A stretch of 31,954 nt of DNA from Turicibacter sp. (GCA_030531025.1 JAUMTV010000019.1:1-31954), one strand, 5' to 3'; shown: positions 1-5,677, numbered from the stretch's first letter. Notes: a model not told the origin generated them from the sequence alone. Made by a program: numbers and translations.

Positions 1-6
1 TTTATT

Positions 7-35
7 AGTTTATCACGTTCAACTCTTTCTGTCAA
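7..35 (-). promoter_or_regulatory. Putative promoter reading out of the window
   Basis: On the minus strand there is TTGACA (35-30), a 17-nt spacer and TAAACT (12-7). It lies just downstream of tRNA-Arg and resembles that tRNA's own promoter, so it may drive another gene to the left of the window. The downstream gene is not visible. Confidence 0.4.
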
Positions 36-56
36 ACACTTTTTAAACTTTTTTTA

Positions 57-133
57 TGGCGCGCCCAAGAGGAGTCGAACCCCTAACCTTTTGATCCGTA
101 GTCAAACGCTCTATCCAATTGAGCTATGGGCGC
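57..133 (-). tRNA. tRNA-Arg (anticodon ACG)
   Basis: The minus strand folds as a full tRNA. The acceptor stem GCGCCCA/TGGGCGC is perfect, the anticodon stem is TTTGA/TCAAA, and the loop CTACGGA gives anticodon ACG (read as ICG after A34 deamination), decoding CGN arginine codons. The T arm has GGTTCGACTCC. The 3' CCA is encoded (59-57), preceded by discriminator G (60). The gene stands alone here between khpA and the window edge and has its own promoter. Confidence 0.97.
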
Positions 134-156
134 TAGTCATTTTGTTGACGTCTTTT

Positions 157-185
157 ATCTTATCATTGCTATCGAATATTGTCAA
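157..185 (-). promoter_or_regulatory. Sigma-A promoter of tRNA-Arg
   Basis: Minus-strand TTGACA (185-180), 17-nt spacer, TAAGAT (162-157), about 24 nt upstream of the mature tRNA 5' end. Spacing and position fit a stable-RNA promoter. Confidence 0.75.
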
Positions 186-333
186 ACATTTTTCGAGACT
201 TTTTTTATTTAATTTAAAGTTTACAAGATATAATCTCAATAATCATAGAAAAACTTATCTATATCTCCATTAGATTTGACAGATATATTATTGACAGATT
301 TTTATATCTTATACTTCATTTTTTCCACTTTTT

Positions 334-369
334 CAAAAAAACACTCTAAGATTTATAACCTTAGAGTGC
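334..369 (-). terminator. Rho-independent terminator after khpA
   Basis: Perfect 9-bp stem CACTCTAAG (342-350) / CTTAGAGTG (360-368) with a 9-nt loop. On the minus strand it is followed by seven T (341-335). It ends the rpsP-khpA transcript. Confidence 0.85.
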
Positions 370-378
370 TAATTCATA

Positions 379-636
379 TTAATAAGAATCAAAATTGATT
401 TTTATTTTTTTCTTGTGCTGTGATCCCGCTGCATATGCAATTGCTCGAACAGCATTTGCTATCTTTCCTTGTTTACCAATAACACGTCCTAAATCTTCTT
501 CATTAACCATGACTTGAAATAAAATGTATTCTGCCTCACTTGGAAATTCTTTTATACGTAGATCATCTGGATGTTGAATAAGCGGGCGAATCAAATTTTC
601 AATTAATGAAATATAGTTCACCGATGCTTCCATCAT
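379..636 (-). CDS. khpA: KH-domain RNA-binding protein KhpA (YlqC)
   Basis: An 85-residue single KH-domain protein. The GxxG loop is visible as GKQG at residues 54-57 inside VIGKQGKIANAVRAI, the usual KhpA signature. In Gram-positive bacteria KhpA pairs with KhpB and binds many RNAs, with effects on cell division and envelope genes. The start ATG (636-634) overlaps the rpsP stop codon by one base, and a second ATG follows directly, so the exact first Met is uncertain by one codon. No strong Shine-Dalgarno is seen, so translational coupling to rpsP is likely. In Bacillus the operon continues to rimM-trmD-rplS; here it ends at a terminator. Confidence 0.93.
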   Translation of the reverse strand: MMEASVNYISLIENLIRPLIQHPDDLRIKEFPSEAEYILFQVMVNEEDLGRVIGKQGKIANAVRAIAYAAGSQHKKKIKINFDSY

Positions 637-905
637 TACTTAGCGTATTTTTCGTTGTGGAATTTAGTCATAATTCCTTCAGCTGAGAATAAAGCACGAA
701 CTGTATCAGTTGGTTGAGCTCCGTTACGTAACCATTTCATTGCTAATTCTTCGTTGATTGAAACGATAGCTGGTTGAGCAACTGGGTTGTATGTTCCAAT
801 TACTTCGATGAAACGTCCGTCACGTGGACTAGTTGAATTAGATGCTACAATACGATAGAAAGGTTTTTTCTTAGAACCCATACGAGTTAAACGTAATTTT
901 ACCAT
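636..905 (-). CDS. rpsP: 30S ribosomal protein S16
   Basis: Ribosomal protein S16 (bS16), 89 residues, normal length. The N-terminus [20 protein letters not shown] and the segment [13 protein letters not shown] are family signatures. I start it at ATG 905, not at the in-frame TTG at 920: that TTG is part of the ribosome binding site TTGGAGGA, whose GGAGG (917-913) is correctly spaced from ATG 905. The protein acts in assembly of the 30S 5' domain. The gene has its own consensus promoter and is translationally coupled to khpA. Confidence 0.97.
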   Translation of the reverse strand: MVKLRLTRMGSKKKPFYRIVASNSTSPRDGRFIEVIGTYNPVAQPAIVSINEELAMKWLRNGAQPTDTVRALFSAEGIMTKFHNEKYAK

Positions 906-938
906 TATATATTCCTCCAATTTTGTTCAATTTAAACT

Positions 939-958
939 GTTAAGTATTTTCCCTTAAC
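939..958 (-). promoter_or_regulatory. Small hairpin in the rpsP 5' leader
   Basis: GTTAAG (939-944) and CTTAAC (953-958) form a 6-bp stem with an 8-nt loop in the untranslated leader, about 35 nt upstream of the start codon. Function unknown. It is too small and lacks a T-run, so I do not call it a terminator. Confidence 0.3.
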
Positions 959-970
959 ACGACATTTACT

Positions 971-999
971 ATTATAACAACATAAAAAAATAGTGTCAA
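971..999 (-). promoter_or_regulatory. Consensus promoter of rpsP-khpA
   Basis: Minus-strand TTGACA (999-994), exactly 17 nt, TATAAT (976-971), with an upstream TG giving TGTTATAAT. It is a near-perfect sigma-A promoter. Its -35 box lies inside the right arm of the ylbG terminator hairpin, and the spacer contains the terminator T-run. Confidence 0.9.
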
Positions 1000-1020
1000 G
1001 TTTTTTTACTTAACACTATT
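984..1020 (-). terminator. Terminator of ylbF-ylbG
   Basis: Stem of about 13 bp with one internal mismatch, AATAGTGT-AAGT against ACTT-ACACTATT (1020-1008 with 1001-989), loop of six A, followed on the minus strand by seven T (990-984). It starts directly after the ylbG stop codon. Confidence 0.85.
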
Positions 1021-1024
1021 AACT

Positions 1025-1246
1025 TTATTTAATTGCCTCTAAAACCTCAGGTCCTACTTCAAGTTTTTGAATTCCATGTAGATTTTTTATTTTTGCTATT
1101 ACACTGTCTTTTTGCTTTTCATTTACATATAAGCAAACATAGTTCATTTTTTTTGAGATATAAATGACATGTCCAAACTGCGATAATTTTTGTTGGACAC
1201 TCGGTTTTCTTGTATACACTATAATCTGAATTCTTCTTTGATCCAA
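1025..1246 (-). CDS. ylbG: YlbG family protein (UPF0298)
   Basis: A 73-residue protein matching the small YlbG family of Firmicutes by sequence pattern (IVYTRKPSVQQKLSQFG..IYISKKMNYVCLYVN) and by its place next to ylbF. Biochemical function is unknown. The start is TTG (1246-1244): the perfect AGGAGG at 1260-1255 lies 8 nt upstream and no better-placed ATG exists. It follows ylbF by 19 bp, probably in the same transcript, and is closed by a strong terminator. Confidence 0.85.
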   Translation of the reverse strand: MDQRRIQIIVYTRKPSVQQKLSQFGHVIYISKKMNYVCLYVNEKQKDSVIAKIKNLHGIQKLEVGPEVLEAIK

Positions 1247-1265
1247 TTTCTTTTCCTCCTAAAAC

Positions 1266-1679
1266 TTAACGTGAACACTTCCCGCTACCACACCCACATG
1301 TCTTACTCTTTTTTTCAATTTTCACTTCTACTGTTTGAGAAATGTATTTTGATATTTCATCTAAAATTAATTGAATTTCTTTTTCACATTCTTTAAATTT
1401 CTTTATGATAGGATTTTGATATAAATTAGATTTCGTATCAATTAATCTTTGTGATACCTTTTTATAGTCCGGATGATACTTCCCACCATATCGTTCAACA
1501 TCTGCATAAAGTTCTTTTGCTTTTTCAAATTCATTTATTAATTGAATAATCTCTTGATTATTATTGATCTCTTGTTGTAATTTTTTATACGTTTGAAAAA
1601 CTGGAAGTGATAATATTTCATCACCTATTGCTTCACACAATTCAATATACTCAGTATTATTTAACAATTTAATCACCAT
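1266..1679 (-). CDS. ricF: YlbF/RicF, subunit of the Y-complex (RNA maturation)
   Basis: A 137-residue helical protein of the YlbF/YmcA family. The C-terminal Cys-rich tail CGCGSGKCSR corresponds to the Cys cluster seen in Bacillus YlbF. In Bacillus, RicF joins RicA (YmcA) and RicT (YaaT) in an Fe-S-containing complex that stimulates RNase Y processing and affects competence, sporulation and biofilm. The partners are not in this window. The start is unusual: a TGTTATAAT box ends 5 nt before the ATG, leaving almost no leader. Alternatives are a leaderless ATG at 1679 or a TTG at codon 5 (1667) preceded by GGTGAT. The ylbE terminator upstream makes read-through unlikely. Confidence 0.88.
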   Translation of the reverse strand: MVIKLLNNTEYIELCEAIGDEILSLPVFQTYKKLQQEINNNQEIIQLINEFEKAKELYADVERYGGKYHPDYKKVSQRLIDTKSNLYQNPIIKKFKECEKEIQLILDEISKYISQTVEVKIEKKSKTCGCGSGKCSR

Positions 1680-1684
1680 CTTTA

Positions 1685-1693
1685 ATTATAACA
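1685..1693 (-). promoter_or_regulatory. Extended -10 promoter of ylbF-ylbG
   Basis: Minus-strand TGTTATAAT (1693-1685) with no clear -35. The predicted transcription start falls on or next to the annotated ATG at 1679. Confidence 0.5.
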
Positions 1694-1769
1694 TAACCCT
1701 ATTATGTAAGCTAATTAATTATCTATTACAATTGATTTCTTTTTTGGTTTAGCTCCCTATTATCTACAT

Positions 1770-1800
1770 AATAAAAACGTCTAATTTTGTTAGACGTTTT
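1770..1800. terminator. Terminator after ylbE
   Basis: Perfect 10-bp stem AAACGTCTAA (1775-1784) / TTAGACGTTT (1790-1799), with A/T tracts on both sides. The longer T-run is on the minus strand, ending the ylbD-ylbE transcript. Confidence 0.85.
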
Positions 1801-1854
1801 CTACTCTTATCTTTTATCTTCTTTCAAATTCAATCACAATATTAAATCAGCAGT

Positions 1855-2082
1855 TTATTTATTATTACTATTTAGCATTTTTAACATAAATTGTGCAAAA
1901 TTAAGCCGTTGTTCAAATTTTTGAAGTCGTGTGGGCTGAGATTGTTTTTTTATTGTTTCAATCTCATTTACAAAGTCTTGATATCTTTCTGGGTTACGAT
2001 TTAGTTCTTTATACCATAGTGGATACATTCGGATATAATCTCTTTGTTCAACATTATTAACGATTTGATACATGATCTCCAT
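1855..2082 (-). CDS. ylbE: YlbE-like protein
   Basis: A 75-residue protein resembling Bacillus YlbE: small, charged, with the RMYPLWYKELNRNPERY segment near the middle. Function unknown. It is always found next to ylbD, which suggests a spore-related role (inference). ATG 2082 is preferred over the second Met (2073) because AGGAGA sits 7 nt upstream of the first and overlaps the ylbD stop codon. It is the second gene of a ylbD-ylbE operon with an 11-bp gap. Confidence 0.8.
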   Translation of the reverse strand: MEIMYQIVNNVEQRDYIRMYPLWYKELNRNPERYQDFVNEIETIKKQSQPTRLQKFEQRLNFAQFMLKMLNSNNK

Positions 2083-2093
2083 TGTCTCATCTC

Positions 2094-2558
2094 CTAATCA
2101 TCGAATTTAGAGAATAGTCCAGGGAATGATTGTCTTTGACTAGCAGCCGCACCTAAACCAGCTCCCGCCGCTCCACCGCTACCCCCTTGGAATGTTTGAA
2201 AAATTTGTATGAATTTTTGAACAGTTCCCATTGTTTGTTGAACTTTATTCATATCCATTTTTTGAAGATATTGAAAGGCTTGCGTCATCATTTCTGTCGC
2301 ACTCAATGTGCTATTATTATTTGATGTTTTTGCCTCTGTATTACTTGTCGTATTACTACTTATATTCGTAGCTGGCGTTTTTGAGGTACTGGTTTCAGTT
2401 GGAACTTCTTTATATTTCTCCCACTGACTATCATCTTCTCCGTATAAATACCACTCTTCATAAATTGATTGCCACGTCACTTTACCACTTCGAACATCAT
2501 ATTTAAGCCCAGGATATTTACGTACGAATTTTTTAAATTCATCTAATTGGCTGTCCAC
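2094..2558 (-). CDS. ylbD: YlbD-like putative spore coat protein
   Basis: A 154-residue protein. The N-terminus (LDEFKKFVRKYPGLKYDVRSG..TWQSIYEEWYLYGEDD) matches the YlbD family, annotated as a putative coat protein in Bacillus. After residue 60 there is a Thr/Ser/Asn-rich stretch, then a helix with KFIQIFQTFQG and a Gly/Ala-rich tail (GGSGGAAGAGLGAAA). The start is GTG (2558) with AGGTGAG upstream. A promoter resembling the sigma-K type of the YjcZ-like array lies about 33 bp upstream, consistent with a late mother-cell coat gene. Confidence 0.82.
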   Translation of the reverse strand: MDSQLDEFKKFVRKYPGLKYDVRSGKVTWQSIYEEWYLYGEDDSQWEKYKEVPTETSTSKTPATNISSNTTSNTEAKTSNNNSTLSATEMMTQAFQYLQKMDMNKVQQTMGTVQKFIQIFQTFQGGSGGAAGAGLGAAASQRQSFPGLFSKFDD

Positions 2559-2591
2559 TTTATCTCACCTCGCTACACTTAATCACTATTA

Positions 2592-2619
2592 TATTATACT
2601 AAGGTACAATAATAAGGTG
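2592..2619 (-). promoter_or_regulatory. Possible sigma-K-type promoter of ylbD-ylbE
   Basis: Minus-strand CACC (2619-2616), 15 nt, AGTATAATA (2600-2592). It differs only at the first -10 base from the CGTAnnnTA boxes of the YjcZ-like genes and has the same spacing. The internal TATAAT could also be read as a sigma-A box, but no TTGACA-like -35 is present. Confidence 0.45.
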
Positions 2620-2674
2620 ACTATATATTTGCTTGTTCCTTAGAACAGGTTTCTCCTCTTACCATTAATATATG

Positions 2675-2707
2675 AAAAAAGCCTTTATTCGTGATAAAGG
2701 CTTTTAA
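2675..2707. terminator. Terminator after the FtsW-family gene
   Basis: Perfect 12-bp stem AAAAGCCTTTAT (2677-2688) / ATAAAGGCTTTT (2694-2705), loop of 5. A and T tracts lie on both sides. It is directly downstream of the minus-strand stop codon. Confidence 0.85.
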
Positions 2708-2710
2708 AAT

Positions 2711-3994
2711 TTATGCTTTTGGAAACACAACAACTTTCGTTTTTAATGCTTGTTTCTGTTGCTCTCGTAATTTTTTCTGCTGAGCTACCATTTCCATTCT
2801 TACATTTAAATAAATACCGATTCCTAAAAATAATGAGACTAAACTTGATCCTCCGTAACTAATAAATGGAAGTGTTACCCCTGTTAATGGAAAGGCTCCA
2901 CTAGCTCCACCTAAATTAATAATCGGTTGAACTAAGAAAATTGTTCCAATTCCAACACTTACAAGCGCTGCAAACATGTCTTTACATTTTACAGCAGTTA
3001 AGAAACAACGAACTGCAATGATAAAATAAACAACCATAATAACCAAAATCATCCATACACCTAGTTCTTCAGCTAATATCGTTGAAATCATATCGTTATG
3101 TGGCTCTAGAACATAACCGTATTTTTGAGTACTTTTACCGACACCGACTCCAGATAAACCGCCGAGTGCAATCGCGGTATATCCCATTACATTTTGAAAT
3201 CCTTTTTCATGTGTAAATGGATCATTCCACCAAACTAAAAAACGTTCAGCTTGATAAGGAAAGGCTTTTATCATGACAAAGATACCGACAATAAGTAGCA
3301 CTATCCCGAAATAAAAGAATGGTCGATACGCTTTAAACTTAACACCTGTCGCTAAAAACATAATTAATCCAATAAATCCAAGTATTAAAGCTGAGCCAAA
3401 ATCAGGCTGAAGTAAAACTAAGACAGTACAGAAAGCAAAATAACACAGAACAAAGACGAAACTCTGATGAAGTAAACTCCAATTAATATCTTTAAAACGA
3501 TTTAAATAATACATTCTTTTATCGATACTTTTTGAAACTAACCATGCTATCGCTAGAATCATTCCAATCTTTACAAACTCAGCGGGCTGAAGTTTAAATG
3601 AACCAATTTCAAACCAGCTTTTTACATCTGAAGCTTCCGATCCTTTCGCAAATAAAATGGTAAACATTAATATAACTGGACATCCAATCACTGCTAGAAT
3701 GCTTAGTTTCTTTAAAATCTGATAAGGAATGACTATCATGACCCCCATCGCTGCTATCCCAGCAACTGCCATGATTAATGTTTTAATAAAGAAATTAGTG
3801 GGGTCATCTTTCACCCCATTATAAATAGAAATACTTGTGATACTATAAATCATCAGTAATCCAATCCCAAATAAAAAAGCAACTAAAGTTAAGGTCACTT
3901 TATCGATTCCAGACAAGCGATCAAGAAATTCCATCACATAGTTTTTTAATGCTTGAAGTGGATTTTTTTTTATTTTTCTTTTTTTTAAACTCAT
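2711..3994 (-). CDS. ftsW: SEDS-family peptidoglycan glycosyltransferase (FtsW/SpoVE type)
   Basis: A 427-residue polytopic membrane protein of the SEDS family (FtsW/RodA/SpoVE), which polymerises lipid II with a class B penicillin-binding protein. A basic N-terminus (SLKKRKIKK) precedes about ten hydrophobic helices. Family signatures are LQPAEFVKIG, LQPDFGSA, the loop WWNDPFTHEKGFQNVMGYTAIALGGLSGVGVG, HNDMISTILAEELG, and PFISYGGSSL near residues 377-385. The sequence is closer to FtsW/SpoVE than RodA; which of the two it is cannot be decided here. Start ATG 3994 has AGGAGG upstream and a TGGTAGAAT box (about 4047-4039) could be its promoter. The tail is basic. Confidence 0.9.
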   Translation of the reverse strand: MSLKKRKIKKNPLQALKNYVMEFLDRLSGIDKVTLTLVAFLFGIGLLMIYSITSISIYNGVKDDPTNFFIKTLIMAVAGIAAMGVMIVIPYQILKKLSILAVIGCPVILMFTILFAKGSEASDVKSWFEIGSFKLQPAEFVKIGMILAIAWLVSKSIDKRMYYLNRFKDINWSLLHQSFVFVLCYFAFCTVLVLLQPDFGSALILGFIGLIMFLATGVKFKAYRPFFYFGIVLLIVGIFVMIKAFPYQAERFLVWWNDPFTHEKGFQNVMGYTAIALGGLSGVGVGKSTQKYGYVLEPHNDMISTILAEELGVWMILVIMVVYFIIAVRCFLTAVKCKDMFAALVSVGIGTIFLVQPIINLGGASGAFPLTGVTLPFISYGGSSLVSLFLGIGIYLNVRMEMVAQQKKLREQQKQALKTKVVVFPKA

Positions 3995-4084
3995 CCAACC
4001 TCTCCTCCTAAGTAATAAACAAATTTAATGTAACTACTATTCTACCATGATTACGTTTTTAAAAAAACTTTATCTTTTGACATT

Positions 4085-4096
4085 GATTAGGTATTT
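4085..4096 (+). promoter_or_regulatory. Candidate GerE-binding site
   Basis: GATTAGGTATTT fits the Bacillus GerE consensus RWWTRGGYNNYY (recalled from the literature) at every position. It ends 6 nt before the -35-like AACC of the first YjcZ-like gene. The other four promoters have no equally good match. Confidence 0.35.
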
Positions 4097-4102
4097 CACA
4101 TG

Positions 4103-4130
4103 AACCAACTTCTTATCCGAGCGTATAATA
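4103..4130 (+). promoter_or_regulatory. Sigma-K-type promoter 1 (YjcZ-like array)
   Basis: AACC (4103-4106), 15 nt, CGTATAATA (4122-4130), then 32 nt to the ATG. It fits the sigma-K pattern AC...CATAnnnTA with G in place of A, and matches the other four promoters of the array. Confidence 0.65.
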
Positions 4131-4162
4131 CAGTGTAATCAGGAATGAAGGAGGGATATACG

Positions 4163-4378
4163 ATGTACAACTATGGAACAGGATGTAACTATAACTACGG
4201 AGGATACACAAGTGGATATGGTTATGGTGGATATGCACCTGTTGCTTATCAAATCCCTACTACAAATGGCAGAAATTACAATATCGCTTTCATCCTCGTA
4301 TTATTCATTCTATTAGCAATCATCGGATGTTGTTGTGGATTCGGTGGAAACAATAATGGATGCAGTTATGGATTCTAA
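4163..4378 (+). CDS. YjcZ-like small spore protein, copy 1
   Basis: A 71-residue protein. The N-terminal half is Tyr/Gly/Asn-rich (MYNYGTGCNYNYGG..), the middle is a single hydrophobic helix IAFILVLFILLAIIG, and the C-terminus is a short CCCGFGG..CSYGF tail. The helix is the hallmark of the YjcZ / tiny transmembrane family (TIGR01732 type) of spore formers, whose function is unknown; some members are spore-associated. I start at ATG 4163, with GGAGGG 7 nt upstream; an upstream in-frame ATG at 4145 overlaps the SD region. First of five tandem paralogs with individual sigma-K-like promoters. Confidence 0.85.
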   Translation: MYNYGTGCNYNYGGYTSGYGYGGYAPVAYQIPTTNGRNYNIAFILVLFILLAIIGCCCGFGGNNNGCSYGF

Positions 4379-4428
4379 CCATCCTTTGTAAACTGATTGA
4401 ATCATTCAAAATGATTGATAAAATTAAT

Positions 4429-4456
4429 AACCATTTTGAAGATAGTACGTATGATA
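4429..4456 (+). promoter_or_regulatory. Sigma-K-type promoter 2 (YjcZ-like array)
   Basis: AACC (4429-4432), 15 nt, CGTATGATA (4448-4456), then 33 nt to the ATG at 4490. Confidence 0.65.
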
Positions 4457-4489
4457 TATTGAGGTAATCATCTAAAGGAGGAAACTTAT

Positions 4490-4693
4490 ATGTATAATTA
4501 TGGATATAATTACGGTACACCTTGCTATGGAGCTGGATATGGTGCTGGTGCTGGATACGGTGGTGGCACTGGATGTGGTGGTGGATGCGGATTCGCTTTC
4601 ATCCTTGTTCTATTCATTTTATTAGCTATCATTTGTAGTTGCGGTGGATTCGGATTTGGCGGTAATAACGGAGGCTGCGGTTGCGGTTGCTAA
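4490..4693 (+). CDS. YjcZ-like small spore protein, copy 2
   Basis: A 67-residue paralog of copy 1. MYNYGYNYGTPCYG and a Gly-rich stretch (GAGYGAGAGYGGGTGCGGGCG) lead into the helix FAFILVLFILLAIIC, followed by a tail ending in GGCGCGC. Eight cysteines lie mostly around the helix and at the C-terminus. AAAGGAGG precedes the ATG. A strong terminator 40 bp downstream separates it from copy 3, so the genes are transcribed individually. Function unknown; a coat or crust protein crosslinked through Cys/Tyr is an inference from composition. Confidence 0.85.
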   Translation: MYNYGYNYGTPCYGAGYGAGAGYGGGTGCGGGCGFAFILVLFILLAIICSCGGFGFGGNNGGCGCGC

Positions 4694-4732
4694 TTCACCT
4701 CGTTTACTAAATTCAATACCATATAGTGAGGT

Positions 4733-4766
4733 AAAGGCTCTCTTAGGAGAGCCTTTTGATTTTTTT
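4733..4766 (+). terminator. Terminator after YjcZ-like copy 2
   Basis: Stem AAAGGCTCTC / GGAGAGCCTTT with a short TTA loop, followed by a T-rich tract (4755-4766). Confidence 0.8.
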
Positions 4767-4803
4767 AGGCATTAAAAAATATGTCTTTTTCCTCAAATTC
4801 ATT

Positions 4804-4832
4804 AACCATAATATAATCTTTTGCGTATGATA
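4804..4832 (+). promoter_or_regulatory. Sigma-K-type promoter 3 (YjcZ-like array)
   Basis: AACC (4804-4807), 16 nt, CGTATGATA (4824-4832), then 33 nt to the ATG at 4866. It is the only one of the five with a 16-nt spacer. Confidence 0.6.
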
Positions 4833-4865
4833 TCTTGAAGTTAACAAACGAAAGGGGAATTAAAA

Positions 4866-5078
4866 ATGTATAATTATGGATATAATTGTTATACACCATG
4901 TGCTCCTGTAGCACCTGTTGCAAATAATAATGGTGGATGGTGTGGTGGATTAGCCTTCATCTTAGTTCTATTCATCTTATTAGCTATCATTTGCGGTTGC
5001 GGTTGCTTCAATGGTGGAGGCTTCGGCGGAGGTAACTGTTGTGGAGGATACAACAACGACTGTGGTTGCGGCTGCTAA
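4866..5078 (+). CDS. YjcZ-like small spore protein, copy 3
   Basis: A 70-residue paralog. The N-terminus MYNYGYNCYTPCAPVAPVANNN is close to copy 2 and then diverges to a Pro/Val/Ala segment shared in style with copy 4. The helix LAFILVLFILLAIICG is nearly identical to copies 1 and 2. The C-terminal tail is rich in Cys-Gly pairs (CGCGCF..CCGGY..DCGCGC), with about 11 Cys in total. The SD is AAAGGGG. Likely made late in the mother cell, judging by its promoter. Confidence 0.85.
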   Translation: MYNYGYNCYTPCAPVAPVANNNGGWCGGLAFILVLFILLAIICGCGCFNGGGFGGGNCCGGYNNDCGCGC

Positions 5079-5091
5079 TTAAGTGAGTAAT

Positions 5092-5118
5092 TTAAGCGGC
5101 TCCTTAGTGAGTCGCTTT
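5092..5118 (+). terminator. Weak terminator after YjcZ-like copy 3
   Basis: AGCGGCTC / GAGTCGCT hairpin with one G.T pair and a 6-nt loop, followed only by TTTAC. Termination strength is doubtful. Confidence 0.4.
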
Positions 5119-5166
5119 ACTAAAGTCTATGATCAACATTTTATATGGATTGATTCAATTTAAGAT

Positions 5167-5194
5167 AACCTTTTTTTCGCTCTTACGTATGATA
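5167..5194 (+). promoter_or_regulatory. Sigma-K-type promoter 4 (YjcZ-like array)
   Basis: AACC (5167-5170), 15 nt, CGTATGATA (5186-5194), then 34 nt to the ATG at 5229. Confidence 0.65.
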
Positions 5195-5228
5195 TAGTGA
5201 GCCTTAAAATAAAAAGGAGGAATAACTC

Positions 5229-5450
5229 ATGTATTACAACGGAGTAGGTTACGGATATGCTCAACCATGTGTACCAGTCGTTCCAGTCGCTGCAGGATAC
5301 GGAGGAGGATGTGGTGGAGGCTTCGGTGGATGCTGCTGTGCCTTTATTCTAATTCTCTTCATCTTAATTATTATCTGTGGCTGCGGTTGTTGCGGTGGAA
5401 GCTTCGGCGGATGCTGCGGTGGCTTCGGCGGATGCTGCGGTGGGTACTAA
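5229..5450 (+). CDS. YjcZ-like small spore protein, copy 4 (very Cys/Gly-rich)
   Basis: A 73-residue paralog with 13 cysteines and over 20 glycines. MYYNGVGYGYAQPCVPVVPVAA is followed by a Gly/Cys linker, the helix CAFILILFILIIIC, and a tail with two tandem FGGCCGG units. The tail repeat is also visible in the DNA, so it arose by recent duplication. AAGGAGG precedes the ATG. A basic 69-residue reading frame in another frame of the same DNA is a shadow of the GC-rich codons, not a gene. Confidence 0.85.
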   Translation: MYYNGVGYGYAQPCVPVVPVAAGYGGGCGGGFGGCCCAFILILFILIIICGCGCCGGSFGGCCGGFGGCCGGY

Positions 5451-5519
5451 TTTTTATAAATGAATCAGACCTATAAATTAAAGAGCTTCATAGACTAATG
5501 ACTTTCTTATGAAACTGCG

Positions 5520-5547
5520 AACGTAATGAATAAATAAGCGTATTATA
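5520..5547 (+). promoter_or_regulatory. Sigma-K-type promoter 5 (YjcZ-like array)
   Basis: AACG (5520-5523), 15 nt, CGTATTATA (5539-5547), then 31 nt to the ATG at 5579. Confidence 0.6.
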
Positions 5548-5578
5548 TATTAGGTTTTAAAACAAGGAGGTATATCAA

Positions 5579-5677
5579 ATGGGATGTGGAGAAAATACTT
5601 GGTGTAATGGATGTGCATTTATCCTAGTTCTCTTTATTTTACTAGTGATTATCGGATGCTGCTGTTGGTCTAATTAA
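5579..5677 (+). CDS. Minimal YjcZ-like protein, copy 5 (32 aa)
   Basis: A 32-residue gene that falls below common length cut-offs. ATG 5579 has AAGGAGG 8 nt upstream and the array-type promoter 31 nt upstream. The protein is the bare core of the family: a short head with Cys residues (MGCGENTWCNGC), the helix AFILVLFILLVIIG, and the tail CCCWSN. It lacks the Tyr/Gly N-terminal and Cys/Gly C-terminal extensions of copies 1-4, so it resembles the classical 25-35 aa tiny transmembrane proteins of Bacillus. A terminator follows. Confidence 0.8.
   Translation: MGCGENTWCNGCAFILVLFILLVIIGCCCWSN

Noticed and set aside
91..273. 60-residue plus-strand frame
   Set aside because: It runs antisense across tRNA-Arg and its promoter, has no SD and no recognisable protein features.
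906..920. TTG start giving a 94-residue S16
   Set aside because: The TTG is part of the ribosome binding site; ATG 905 gives the canonical N-terminus.
4077..4082. TTGACA on the plus strand before the array
   Set aside because: No -10 box at 16-18 nt; the conserved AACC/CGTAnnnTA pair fits better.
4388..4425. Hairpin AATCATT/AATGATT after YjcZ-like copy 1 as a terminator
   Set aside because: Short AT stem without a T-run.
5267..5476. Arg-rich 69-residue frame
   Set aside because: It is the +1 shadow of the Gly/Cys codons of YjcZ-like copy 4.
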